A DNA stretch of 14,236 bases, from NCBI GenBank assembly GCA_947446625.1, contig CANFIE010000049.1, positions 1 to 14,236 of the forward strand, given 5' to 3'. The notes under the pieces are model-generated. The model was given only the letters and a program-made list of their open reading frames with translations, was not told the origin of the DNA and made no database searches. The position numbers were made by a program, and so were the translations under genes. The first letter of the stretch is position 1, and each line of letters opens with the position of its first letter. This DNA comes from Acetobacteraceae bacterium (lineage in GTDB: Bacteria > Pseudomonadota > Alphaproteobacteria > Acetobacterales > Acetobacteraceae). This document shows positions 5,740 to 14,224 of the stretch, piece by piece.

Positions 5740-8219
5740 CGTGGACGCTCGGGCGGTGGCGTGGCGGTTGCGGGGTCTTCCGGCCAGTCATGCTTGGGGT
5801 AGCGGCCGCGCATATCCTTGCGGGCATCCAGCCAGCCGGCCTTCCAGAAGGCGCCCAGGTCCCCGGTGATGGCGATGGGCCGCCCGGCCGGGGAAAGCAA
5901 TTCCACCTGCAGGGGCACCCGCCCGCCGGCCAACTTGGGCAGCGTGGCCAGGCCATAGAGGTGCTGCGCCCGGGCCTCCAGCGTGGGGGTTTCGCGGGCG
6001 TAGTCGATGCCGGCGCTGCGGCCGACCAGGAGGGGCAGGCGGGCGGGGAGGTCCTTGTCCAGCCGCTGGCGCTGCTCCCAGGGCACCGCGCCCAACAGAA
6101 TCTCCATCAGATGCAGCCCGGCGAGTTCGCCGAGCTTGGTCATGCCGTGCAGATGCGGCGCCAGCCAGTCCCGCACCCCGGCCAGCAGCACGGCGTCCGA
6201 CATGTCGGGCCAGTCGGCGCCTTCCACCCGGCGCATCCAGCCCAGCCGGGCGCGCATCTGCTTGGCGGCGTCGGTCCAGGGCAGGTCGCGCAGGCCGCGT
6301 TCGGCCACTGCGTCGGCCAGGGCCATGGCCACGGCGGCGGGGTCGGCGTGGGGGATGGTGCTTTCCTCCAGCACCAGCGGGCCGAAGCGCAGCCGCCGGC
6401 GGCTTTGCACCGCACCCGCGCGGGCGTCGAAGGCGGCGCCTTCCTCGCGCACGAAGCGCGCCGGAAAGCGCCGTTCCAGCACGGCGCGGTCCAGCGGTGC
6501 CGCCATGCGGATGCGGGCATCGGTGCCCTGCAATTCCAAATCGGCCACGGCCAGCAGGGCCTGGCGGCTCAAGGGGTCGGTGGCGCCAAGCCGAGCGCCC
6601 TGGCCGCTGGCCATGCGAAAGGCGCCATCCATCACCCCGCGCCGGGCAGCGATACGGTCGGGGAAGCCGGCCGCCAGCAGCGCGCCGGCATCGCCCTCGG
6701 GCAGCGCATTACCGTGCACGCCCAGGCGGCGCCGATGCAGGCTGGCCGCCCGGCGGATGCGGTGGATGGCGCCGGCATCGGCCTCACTCCGGCCATAGCC
6801 ATGCAGCAGGTCCAGCCGCAGCTGAATGTCGCTCGGGGCTTCGCGGCCACGGATGGGGTCGCGTTCCTCCAGCAGCGCGGCCAGGTCGGCGGCCAGGGCC
6901 TTTTCGCCCTCGCCCTCGGCGGCCAGCAGCATGCGGGCCAGGCGGGGGTGGGTACCCATGCGGGCCATGCGGCGGCCCATGGCGGTGACACGGCCGGCAT
7001 CGTCCAGCGCGTCCAGCTCGGCCAGCAGGGCGCGGGCCACCTGGAAGGTGCGCAGCGGCGGCGGGTCGAGGAAGGCCAGCGCCGCCGGCTCGGTGCCCCA
7101 AGCGGCCAGGTCCAGCGCCAGGCCGGCCAGCTCAGCCTCCAGCATCTCCGGCCGGTCCTGCGCCGCCAGGCCGCGATGCAGCGCCTCGGTCCATAGCCGT
7201 ATCGCCACGCCAGCCTCGGTGCGGCCGGCGCGGCCGGCGCGCTGCTCGGCGGCGGCCTTGGAGATGCGGACGGTGATGAGGCGGGACAGGCCGGTGGCGG
7301 CATCCAGCTGCGGGGTGCGGCGGAACCCGCCATCCACCACAATCCGCACGCCCGGCACGGTCAGCGAGGTTTCGGCGATGCTGGTGGCCAGCACCACCTT
7401 GCGCCGGGTGCTTGGCCCCAGGGCGCGGTCCTGCTCGGCGGGGGGCATTTCGCCATGCAGCGGCAGCACCTCGGCATCGACATCGGCCAGACGCTCGGCG
7501 GTGCGCCTGATCTCGCTCCAGCCCGGCAGGAAGGCCAGCACGTCGCCGGGGTGCGCCCGCAATGCCTCGCGAATGGCGCTGGCCATGGCGTCGGGCAGTT
7601 CGCGCGTTTCCTTCAGGTCGCGTGGGCGGTAGCTCAGCGCCACCGGGTAGGCGCGGCCCAGGCTTTCCACCACGGGTGCCGGCTCGGCCTCGGTGGCGCC
7701 ACGGCGCATCAGCGTGGCGAAAACCCCGCCATCCAGCGTGGCCGACATGGCCAGCAGCCGCAATTCCGGGCGCAAGGCTCGTTGCAGATCCAGGCACAGC
7801 GCCAGGGCCAGGTCGGTATCCAGATTGCGCTCATGCGCTTCGTCGAACACCACCGCCGCCACACCTTCCAGCGCAGGGTCTGATTGCAGGCGCCGCACCA
7901 GCAGGCCTTCGGTGATCACCTCCACCCGCATGGCCGGGCCGCCATGGCGGTCCAGCCGGGTGGCCAGGCCGATGGTTTCGCCCAAGGGCTCGCCGCACAA
8001 ATCCGCCATGCGGCGGGCGGCGGCGCGGGCGGCGACACGGCGGGGTTCCAGCACCACAATCTTTTGGCCAGCAGCCCAGGGCTCGTCCTTCAGCACCAGC
8101 GGCACCAGCGTGGTTTTGCCGGCGCCGGGCGGTGCGATCAGCACGGCATTGCTGGCCGCGCGCAGCGCCGCGCACAGCGCCGGCAGGGCTTCGGTAACGG
8201 GCAGGTCCGGCAGTTCCAT
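5733..8219 (-). CDS. hrpB: ATP-dependent DEAH-box helicase HrpB
   Basis: This 828-residue DExH helicase is thought from family knowledge to remodel RNA or ribonucleoprotein in the cytoplasm; its cellular role is poorly defined. Helicase motifs appear in order: Walker A APPGAGKTT (29-37, Lys35), DEAH (126-129), SAT (159-161), LATSIAETSLTVPGV (277-291) and QRAGRAGR (326-333). The C-terminal end (GDLGAFWKAGW, then RKDMRGRYPKHDWPEDP) is the hallmark of HrpB rather than HrpA. Its length is normal. The frame stays open to 8360, but that extension lies under the start of hyuA and has no helicase homology, so I place the start at ATG 8219 (MELPDLPVTEALPAL). No Shine-Dalgarno sequence precedes it; a promoter-like element ends 6 bases upstream, suggesting a leaderless message. 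Confidence 0.94.
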   Translation of the reverse strand: MELPDLPVTEALPALCAALRAASNAVLIAPPGAGKTTLVPLVLKDEPWAAGQKIVVLEPRRVAARAAARRMADLCGEPLGETIGLATRLDRHGGPAMRVEVITEGLLVRRLQSDPALEGVAAVVFDEAHERNLDTDLALALCLDLQRALRPELRLLAMSATLDGGVFATLMRRGATEAEPAPVVESLGRAYPVALSYRPRDLKETRELPDAMASAIREALRAHPGDVLAFLPGWSEIRRTAERLADVDAEVLPLHGEMPPAEQDRALGPSTRRKVVLATSIAETSLTVPGVRIVVDGGFRRTPQLDAATGLSRLITVRISKAAAEQRAGRAGRTEAGVAIRLWTEALHRGLAAQDRPEMLEAELAGLALDLAAWGTEPAALAFLDPPPLRTFQVARALLAELDALDDAGRVTAMGRRMARMGTHPRLARMLLAAEGEGEKALAADLAALLEERDPIRGREAPSDIQLRLDLLHGYGRSEADAGAIHRIRRAASLHRRRLGVHGNALPEGDAGALLAAGFPDRIAARRGVMDGAFRMASGQGARLGATDPLSRQALLAVADLELQGTDARIRMAAPLDRAVLERRFPARFVREEGAAFDARAGAVQSRRRLRFGPLVLEESTIPHADPAAVAMALADAVAERGLRDLPWTDAAKQMRARLGWMRRVEGADWPDMSDAVLLAGVRDWLAPHLHGMTKLGELAGLHLMEILLGAVPWEQRQRLDKDLPARLPLLVGRSAGIDYARETPTLEARAQHLYGLATLPKLAGGRVPLQVELLSPAGRPIAITGDLGAFWKAGWLDARKDMRGRYPKHDWPEDPATATPPPERPRR

Positions 8220-8225
8220 GCGCCG

Positions 8226-8254
8226 CGTGTAGGGCTGGGCGCCACGCTTGTCAC
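8226..8254 (-). promoter_or_regulatory. Candidate promoter of hrpB giving a leaderless transcript
   Basis: On the minus strand GTGACA (8254-8249) matches five of six -35 consensus bases, and TACACG (8231-8226) follows after exactly 17 bases as a weaker -10. Six bases then separate it from the ATG at 8219, so transcription starting 7 bases after the -10 would begin on the A of the start codon. This agrees with the lack of a ribosome binding site. Confidence 0.4.
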
Positions 8255-8265
8255 CACAGCGCGGG

Positions 8266-8294
8266 TTGACGCCGCCTTCGCCCCGCCGGACCCT
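8266..8294 (+). promoter_or_regulatory. Possible -35 element for the hyuAB operon
   Basis: TTGACG (8266-8271) matches the -35 consensus in five of six bases. Seventeen bases later is GACCCT (8289-8294), which is a poor -10. It lies in the 100-base divergent gap shared with hrpB, facing the opposite way. An activator-dependent promoter would fit a weak -10, but that is inference. Confidence 0.25.
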
Positions 8295-8304
8295 GGGATG
8301 GCAA

Positions 8305-8311
8305 AGAAGGA
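8305..8311 (+). promoter_or_regulatory. Strong ribosome binding site that fixes the hyuA start
   Basis: AGAAGGA lies 8 bases before a TTG at 8320. It is the best Shine-Dalgarno match in the window and argues for TTG 8320 rather than the TTG at 8248. Confidence 0.75.
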
Positions 8312-8319
8312 ACGTCCCC

Positions 8320-10353
8320 TTGCGCCTGCTCGTGGCCGCCGATACCGGCGGCACCTTCACCGATGTTGCCGTTTACAACCCCGCCAGTGGCCAGCTTGGC
8401 TTCGGCAAGACGCTGACAACCTATGCCGACCTGGTGGAAGGCGTGCTGACCGGCCTTGGCGAAACCGGCGCGGCGCCTGCCGAGATGGCGCTGCTGCGGC
8501 ACGGCACCACGCATGTGATCAACGCCTTTCTGCAACGGCGCGGCGCCCGCACGGCACTGGTGACGACGGAGGGCTTCCGCGACGTGCTGGAGATTGCCCG
8601 TGGCAACCGGCCAGTGCCGTTCGACCTTTCCTTCCGGCGCGACCCGCCCTTGGTGCCGCGCCCGCTGCGCTTTGAGGTGCCCGAGCGCATCGGTGCCGAT
8701 GGCCAGGTGATTGCACCGCTGGACACCGCTGCCCTGGCCGAAGTGGCGGGCCAGTTGCAGGGGGTGGAGGCTGTCGCCATCAGCTTCCTCAATGCCTACG
8801 CCAACCCGGCGCATGAGGAACAGGCCGCCGCGCTGCTGCGCGCCGCGCTGCCCGGTGCCTACATCACCACCGGCACCGCGCTTTCCCGCGAGTGGTTTGA
8901 ATACGAACGGACCGCCACCGCCGTGGCCAATGCCTTTGTGGGCCCCAAGGTGGCGGCCTATGCCAGCGGCTTCGCCACCCGGCTGAACGAGCGTGGCTTT
9001 ACCGGGCAGTTGGCCATGATGGGCAGCAATGGCGGCGCCATGCCCTTTCCGGCTGCGGTGGAACGCCCGGTTTCGCTGGTGGAATCGGGGCCGATCGGCG
9101 GGGTTATCGCCGCCGCCGAATATGCCCGGGCGCTGGATATTCCGCGCATGGTGGCCTTCGACATGGGCGGCACCACGGCCAAATGCGCCTTGGTGGAGGA
9201 TGGCCAGTTTGAGGTGCAGTCCACCTATTGGGTGGGTGGCTATGAGCGTGGCTTTCCGCTGCGCACGCCGGTGCTGGATATTGTGGAGGTTGGTGCCGGC
9301 GGTGGCTCAATCGCATGGGTGGACCCGCAGGGCCGGCTGCGCGTTGGCCCGCGCAGCGCGGGCAGCGAGCCCGGGCCGGTGGCGTTCCGGCGCGGCGGCA
9401 CCGAGCCGACCGTGACCGATGCCAACCTGGTGTTGGGCCGGATTGGTGGCGCCAACTTCCTGGGCGGTAAGCTGGCGCTGGACCGCGAGGGTGCGGCGGA
9501 GGCCATCATGGCCAGGCTGGCGCGGCCGCTGGGCTATGATGCGGCGGAAGTGGTGGCGCGGGGCGTGCTGGATTTGGCCAGCACGCTGATGGCCGGCGCG
9601 ATCAAGGAAATAACCGTGGCGCGCGGGCATGATGTGCGCGCCTTCACCCTGTGTGCCTTTGGCGGCGGCGGGCCGCTTTTCGCCGGGGATCTGGCCCGTT
9701 CGCTCGGCATTCCGCGCGTGCTGATTCCGCCGCAACCGGGCAATTTCTCCGCCCTGGGCATGCTGCTGGCCGGCGCCCGGCTGGATGTTTCGCGCAGCAT
9801 TGTGGCCGACCTTTCGGATGCCGGCATGGCCACGCTGAGCGCCGCCGCCAGCGCGGTGCGGCAGGAGGCCGAGGCCGCCGCCGCCCGCGAGTTCAACGGC
9901 GCCGCCGCCAGCCTGCGTGCCCTGGCGGAAATGCGCTATCGCGGGCAACGCCATACCGTGCTGGTGGAACTGGGCGCGCAGATCAGTGCCCCGGGCATTC
10001 GCGCCGCCTTTGAGGCGACCTATGCCAAGCGCTATGGCCGCAGCCTGGGCGACGACTTCCAGCCCGAGGTGGTGGCGCTGCGCATCATCGCTGAAGCGCC
10101 CGCCGCCAAGCCGGCACTGAGCGCCCTTGCCCCCAGCGCCAGCGGCGCGCCCGCACCGGTGGCCACCCGACCGCTGCACACGCGGGAAGGCTGGGTGGAG
10201 GCGCCGGTTTGGCGGCGCGAACACCTGCCCGCCGGCTTCTGCTTCACCGGCCCGGCCATTGTTGAGGAATACGGCGCCACCATGTTGTTGGGGACCGGCG
10301 ATGCCGCGACCGTGGGTGCGCTTGGCGAGATCAGCGTGGAGATTTCCCTGTGA
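8320..10353 (+). CDS. hyuA: HyuA-family subunit (hydantoinase A/oxoprolinase, ATP-dependent)
   Basis: This 677-residue protein belongs to the family of N-methylhydantoinase A, 5-oxoprolinase and acetone carboxylase subunits. Members use ATP to activate a carbonyl, working with a HyuB partner in the cytoplasm. The actin-like ATP site shows DTGGTFTDV (8-16), HGTT (61-64), ESGPIGG (255-261), DMGGTTAK (281-288) and GAGGGSIA (325-332). GPRSAGSEPGP (343-353) and TEPTVTDANLVLGR (361-374) are further family hallmarks. I start at TTG 8320 because AGAAGGA is 8 bases upstream and the protein then begins MRLLVAADTGG, as relatives do; the frame open from 8248 would add 24 unlikely residues. It is the first gene of a four-gene operon and overlaps hyuB in GTGA. 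The true substrate is unknown. Confidence 0.9.
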   Translation: MRLLVAADTGGTFTDVAVYNPASGQLGFGKTLTTYADLVEGVLTGLGETGAAPAEMALLRHGTTHVINAFLQRRGARTALVTTEGFRDVLEIARGNRPVPFDLSFRRDPPLVPRPLRFEVPERIGADGQVIAPLDTAALAEVAGQLQGVEAVAISFLNAYANPAHEEQAAALLRAALPGAYITTGTALSREWFEYERTATAVANAFVGPKVAAYASGFATRLNERGFTGQLAMMGSNGGAMPFPAAVERPVSLVESGPIGGVIAAAEYARALDIPRMVAFDMGGTTAKCALVEDGQFEVQSTYWVGGYERGFPLRTPVLDIVEVGAGGGSIAWVDPQGRLRVGPRSAGSEPGPVAFRRGGTEPTVTDANLVLGRIGGANFLGGKLALDREGAAEAIMARLARPLGYDAAEVVARGVLDLASTLMAGAIKEITVARGHDVRAFTLCAFGGGGPLFAGDLARSLGIPRVLIPPQPGNFSALGMLLAGARLDVSRSIVADLSDAGMATLSAAASAVRQEAEAAAAREFNGAAASLRALAEMRYRGQRHTVLVELGAQISAPGIRAAFEATYAKRYGRSLGDDFQPEVVALRIIAEAPAAKPALSALAPSASGAPAPVATRPLHTREGWVEAPVWRREHLPAGFCFTGPAIVEEYGATMLLGTGDAATVGALGEISVEISL

Positions 10354-12083
10354 GCGATCCGATCACGCTGGAAATCATCCGGCACGAACTGCTCTCCATC
10401 CCCAACCAGATCGAGCGGAATATCGAGCGCACCGCCTTCAGCCCGCTGGTGCAGGAATACAAGGACTACGCCGTGGGGCTGGTGGACCCCGAGGGCGCGC
10501 TGGTCTGCCAGTCTCGCGGCAGCCTGCCGATTTTCGTGGCCAATGCGCTGGGCACCGCCGTGCGTTCGGGCCTGGCGCTGTATGGCGCCGAGAATCTGCA
10601 GCATGGCGATGCCGTCATCAGCAATGAGGCCGCCAGCCTGGGCCAGCACCTGAACAATGTGGTGCTGTACACGCCGGTGCGGGACGGCGCGACGCTGCTG
10701 GGTTTCTTCGCCGTGCTGGTGCACTGGATGGATCTGGGCGGCATGGCGGTGGGCAGCAGCGCCGTTACCACCAGCACCGACATTTGGCAGGAAGGCATTC
10801 AATACCCCACAGTGAAGCTGCTTTCACGCGGCGAGCGACAGGCAGAAATCTTCCGCATCATCACCGCCAATACCCGCTTCCCCCGGCTGGTGCTGGGGGA
10901 TTTGGAGGCGCAGATCGCCGGTTGCCTGTTGGGCCGCGACATGGTGCTGGAAGTGCTGGGCCGCCGGGGCGCCGCCACGCTGGGCGAGGCCATTGCCACC
11001 ATGCGGCGCCAGGCCAATGCCCAGGCCGCCAGCGTCATCCGCAGCATTCCGCCGGGGCGCTACACCGCCGAATCCTACCTGGATGATGACGGCATCCGGC
11101 TGGGCCAGACCATTCCAGTGAAGGTGGCCATTCATGCCGATGGCGAGAACCTGACCATCGACCTTTCGGGCCTGGGCGCGCAGATGGCCGGGCCGAGCAA
11201 TGCCGGGCGCAATGGCGGCGCGGTGGCGGCCAGCCGCATTGCCGCCAAATACCTGCTGACGCCGGAGGAGCCGGTGAATCAGGGCGATTTCGACCGGCTG
11301 GTGGTGGAGGCGCCGGACGGCACCTTCCTGACCGCTCGGCCGGAAGCGCCCATTGCGGGTTCCGGCAACACCATCCCGACCGTGGTGGACACCATTCTGC
11401 GCGCCTTGGGCGAGGCGCTGCCGGCCCGCGCCCGCGCGGCGCATCATGGCACCTACGGCGTGCACAGCATGGCCGGGCGCCTGCCCCGCACCGGAGAGCT
11501 GTTCTACAACCTGGACACCGCCACCGGCGGCTGGGGCGCCACCGCCGAGGAAGACGGCGCCTTTCCGCTGCGCAGCAACGCGCATGGCGATGTGCCCGAT
11601 ATTCCCGCCGAGATGCAGGAGGCGCTGTACCCCTACCGGCTGCGCGCCAAGCGGCTGCGGCCCGACAGCGGCGGCCCAGGCCGGCGGCGCGGCGGCATTG
11701 GCGTGGTGAAGGAATACGAAATCACCCACCCCTGCCGGCTGAACCTGAAGTTTGAGCGTGGCCAATGCCCGCCCTGGGGCCTGGCCGGCGGTGGCGAGGG
11801 TGCGACCAGCCAGGTGGCGATCATTCGCGCCAATGGCAGCACCACCCACGCGCTGAAGGGCAGTTTTGATTTGGTGCCGGGCGATGCCGTGCACGTCATC
11901 TCGGGTGGCGGTGGCGGCTATGGCCCCGCCTGGCAGCGCGAGACCGAGCTGGTGCTGACCGACCTGGCGCATGGCTACATCAGCGCCGAACACGCCGCCG
12001 CAGCCTATGGCGTCATCCTCAACCAAGACGGCTCGATGAACGAAGCCGCCACCCATGCCCGCCGGCAGGAGATGCAGTCATGA
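10350..12083 (+). CDS. hyuB: HyuB-family subunit (hydantoinase B/oxoprolinase) with altered metal motif
   Basis: This 577-residue partner of HyuA would catalyse ring opening or carboxyl transfer after ATP-driven activation. The N-terminus (DPITLEIIRHELLSIPNQIERNIERTAFSP) and the glycine-rich end (GSFDLVPGDAVHVISGGGGGYG) are typical. The usual NDPYxGGTHLPD block reads N92-EAASLGQ-H100-L-N-N103, and H125-W-M-D-L-G-G follows. In acetone carboxylase the metal ligands, as I recall them, are two His and an Asp in the same spacing; here the Asp is Asn103 while both His are kept. This may mark a subfamily with different metal use or substrate. GTG is the start, overlapping the hyuA stop by 4 bases, with GGAG at 10338-10341 8 bases upstream. 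Its length is normal and no frameshift is seen. Confidence 0.9.
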   Translation: MSDPITLEIIRHELLSIPNQIERNIERTAFSPLVQEYKDYAVGLVDPEGALVCQSRGSLPIFVANALGTAVRSGLALYGAENLQHGDAVISNEAASLGQHLNNVVLYTPVRDGATLLGFFAVLVHWMDLGGMAVGSSAVTTSTDIWQEGIQYPTVKLLSRGERQAEIFRIITANTRFPRLVLGDLEAQIAGCLLGRDMVLEVLGRRGAATLGEAIATMRRQANAQAASVIRSIPPGRYTAESYLDDDGIRLGQTIPVKVAIHADGENLTIDLSGLGAQMAGPSNAGRNGGAVAASRIAAKYLLTPEEPVNQGDFDRLVVEAPDGTFLTARPEAPIAGSGNTIPTVVDTILRALGEALPARARAAHHGTYGVHSMAGRLPRTGELFYNLDTATGGWGATAEEDGAFPLRSNAHGDVPDIPAEMQEALYPYRLRAKRLRPDSGGPGRRRGGIGVVKEYEITHPCRLNLKFERGQCPPWGLAGGGEGATSQVAIIRANGSTTHALKGSFDLVPGDAVHVISGGGGGYGPAWQRETELVLTDLAHGYISAEHAAAAYGVILNQDGSMNEAATHARRQEMQS

Positions 12084-13048
12084 TCGCACGCCGCCCGCTT
12101 CTCGCCTCCCTGCTCGCCAGCCCCGCCTTGGCGCAACCAGCCCCGGAATGGCCGGACCATCCGGTGCGTATCCTGATTGGCTTTGGCGCTGGTGGTGTCT
12201 CGGACGTTGCCACCCGGCTGCTGATCGAGGGGCTGCGGCCGCGCCTGCCTGGTTCGGTGTTTGTGGTGGAAAATCGCGGTGGTGCCTCGGGCATGGTGGC
12301 CGCCGCGCTGGTGGCCCGGGCGGCGCCGGATGGCCACACGCTGCTGGGCGCGCCGGGCACCATCACCATTGTGCCTTCCATGATGAAGAACCAGCAGATT
12401 GACGTGCTGAAGGACCTGGTGCCGATCAGCCTGTTTGCCACCAGCCCCAATGTGCTGGTGGTGCATCCGGATTTTCCGGCGCGGACGGTGGCCGAATTCG
12501 TGGCGCATGTGAAATCCCGCCCGCGGGACGAGTTGGCCTATGCCCATTCCGGCATTGGCACCACGGTGCAGCTGATGATGGGCATGCTGACCCGGGCGGC
12601 GGGCTTGGGTCTGCGCGACATTCCCTACCGCAGCAGCAATGAGAGCATTGCGGCCTGCGTGGCTGGGCAGGTGCCCATGGTGGCGTCCTCCACCAATTCG
12701 GCGCTCAGCTTCATCCAGGCTGGGCAGGTGCGTGCCCTGGCGCTGGCCAGCCAGCGCCGCAGCGCGTTTTTGCCGGATGTACCCACCTTCGCCGAGGCCG
12801 GCTTTGCCGATGTGATCTCGGAGACCTGGTTCGGCCTGTTCGCACCGCCGGGTACCAGCCCGGCCCTGGTGCAGCGCATTGCCACGCTGTGCGACCAGGT
12901 GATGGCCGAACCGCAGATGCGCCAGCGCTTCGCCCTGCTGGGCGCCGAGCCGGTGGGCCTGGGCCCGCAGGCCTTTACCGAGTTGATGGCGCGCGAGGTG
13001 GCGCAGTTCCGCACCCTGACGCGCCAGATGGGCCTGCAGCCCGAATAG
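12080..13048 (+). CDS. Bug/TctC-family periplasmic substrate-binding protein
   Basis: This 322-residue protein is a binding protein of the tripartite tricarboxylate transporter type, acting in the periplasm. A signal peptide ends near ALA-Q (18/19), and its ARRPLL start suggests possible Tat export. The mature part shows the family order: VRILIGFGAGGVSDVATRLL (29-48), VVENRGGASG (62-71), APDGHTLLG (82-90), HSGIGTTVQLMMGM with the IPYRSSNE turn, and DVPTFAEAGF. Bug proteins bind carboxylates and related small molecules; the ligand here cannot be read from sequence. ATG 12080 overlaps the hyuB stop in ATGA, and AGGAG (12067-12071) is 8 bases upstream, so it is firmly in the hyuAB operon. No TctA or TctB gene follows; an MFS carrier does. 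Confidence 0.93.
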   Translation: MIARRPLLASLLASPALAQPAPEWPDHPVRILIGFGAGGVSDVATRLLIEGLRPRLPGSVFVVENRGGASGMVAAALVARAAPDGHTLLGAPGTITIVPSMMKNQQIDVLKDLVPISLFATSPNVLVVHPDFPARTVAEFVAHVKSRPRDELAYAHSGIGTTVQLMMGMLTRAAGLGLRDIPYRSSNESIAACVAGQVPMVASSTNSALSFIQAGQVRALALASQRRSAFLPDVPTFAEAGFADVISETWFGLFAPPGTSPALVQRIATLCDQVMAEPQMRQRFALLGAEPVGLGPQAFTELMAREVAQFRTLTRQMGLQPE

Positions 13049-14224
13049 ATGACCAATCCCCCCAAGACTCCCAGCCTGGTTCTGACCCTGGGGCTGGCGG
13101 CGTTTTCCACCTCCTTCGCCGGCCGGCTGACCGACCCGCTGGTGCTGGTGCTGGCGCAGGAATTCGGCGCCACGGCCCAGGATGTGGCCCTGCTGGGCGC
13201 GGCCTACACGCTGCCCTTTGCGCTCATACAACCCGTGCTGGGGCCGGTGGGGGATGCGCTGGGCAAGCAGCGGGTGATGCTGGTGGCGCTGGGGCTGACC
13301 GGGCTGATGCTGGTGGCCTGCGCGCTGTCGCCCAGCCTGGGGGCGCTGTTCGTGTTCCGCGCCCTGGCCGGGGCGGCGGCGGGTGGTGTGATGCCGCTGG
13401 CGCTGGCGGTGATGGGCGACCGTGTACCGATGGCGCAGCGCCAGGTCGCCATTGCCCGGCTGCTGGTGCTTTCCATCAGCGGCCAAGCGGCGGGCGGCTT
13501 TGTCACCGGCGTGCTGGAAGGCTTTATCGGCTGGCGTGGCGTGACCCTGCTGTGCGCCGGGCTGGCGGGGGCCGCCGCGCTGGTGATGCTGCTGGCCGCC
13601 CGGCGCGCCCCGCCCGAGGCCAGCACCCGCTTCAGTCCTGGGTTGGCAGTGGAGCGCTACATCACCTTGTGGCGCACCCGCGCCGCGGTGGTCTGCTACG
13701 CGGCGGTGTTTGTCGAGGCCATCATGGTCTTCGGCCTGTTCCCCTACATTGCCCCCATCCTGGCCCGGCTGGACCTGGGCGGCCCGCCCGAGGCCGGGCT
13801 GGTGGTGGGGGCATTCGGCGTGGGTGGGCTGGTTTACGCCATGCTGGCACCGCGCATGCTGGCGCGGTTGGGCCAGGGCCGCATGGTGCAGGCGGGCGGC
13901 ATGCTGGCGGCGCTTAGTTTTTGTGTGTTTGCCGTTTCACCCTGGCTGGCGCTGTTCGTGGCCGCTGGGCTGCTGCTCGGCACCGGCTTCTACATGATCC
14001 ACAACAGCATCCAGACCCGCGTCACCGAGGTTGCCCCCACCGCCCGTGGGTCGGCCACGGCGATGCACGCCTTCAGCTTCTACTGCGGGCAGTCGGTGGG
14101 GGTGGCGGTGTTTGGCGTGGTGGCCGCCGGGCTGGGGCTGGTGCCCACGCTGCTGGCCTGCGCCGTGGGGGCGGTGGCGCTGGGCACCTGGCTGGGGGTT
14201 GGCGCCGGGGCGAACAGAAAGTGA
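13049..14224 (+). CDS. Major facilitator superfamily transporter
   Basis: This 391-residue inner-membrane protein has about 12 hydrophobic helices in two halves, separated by a polar loop around residues 185-205. The loop 2-3 signature GPVGDALGKQRVM (65-77) is the MFS motif A, and a charged loop with RR follows the sixth helix. It resembles the DHA1-like drug/metabolite carriers, but direction and substrate are unknown. ATG follows the binding-protein TAG with no gap, and no clear ribosome binding site is visible, so translation is probably coupled. As the last gene of the hyuAB operon it may import the pathway's substrate or export its product. The stop is 12 bases from the window edge, so whether the operon continues is not visible. 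Confidence 0.9.
   Translation: MTNPPKTPSLVLTLGLAAFSTSFAGRLTDPLVLVLAQEFGATAQDVALLGAAYTLPFALIQPVLGPVGDALGKQRVMLVALGLTGLMLVACALSPSLGALFVFRALAGAAAGGVMPLALAVMGDRVPMAQRQVAIARLLVLSISGQAAGGFVTGVLEGFIGWRGVTLLCAGLAGAAALVMLLAARRAPPEASTRFSPGLAVERYITLWRTRAAVVCYAAVFVEAIMVFGLFPYIAPILARLDLGGPPEAGLVVGAFGVGGLVYAMLAPRMLARLGQGRMVQAGGMLAALSFCVFAVSPWLALFVAAGLLLGTGFYMIHNSIQTRVTEVAPTARGSATAMHAFSFYCGQSVGVAVFGVVAAGLGLVPTLLACAVGAVALGTWLGVGAGANRK

Noticed and set aside
5790..7196. A 468-codon open frame on the plus strand opposite hrpB
   Set aside because: It is a shadow of the helicase gene; no motif, no ribosome binding site, and biased composition.
8220..8360. N-terminal extension of hrpB by 47 residues
   Set aside because: The extra part overlaps the hyuA start, has no helicase similarity, and the normal family start fits ATG 8219.
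12005..13486. A 493-codon open frame on the minus strand opposite the Bug and MFS genes
   Set aside because: It crosses the boundary between two well-supported genes and is rich in His, Gln and Arg without any domain.
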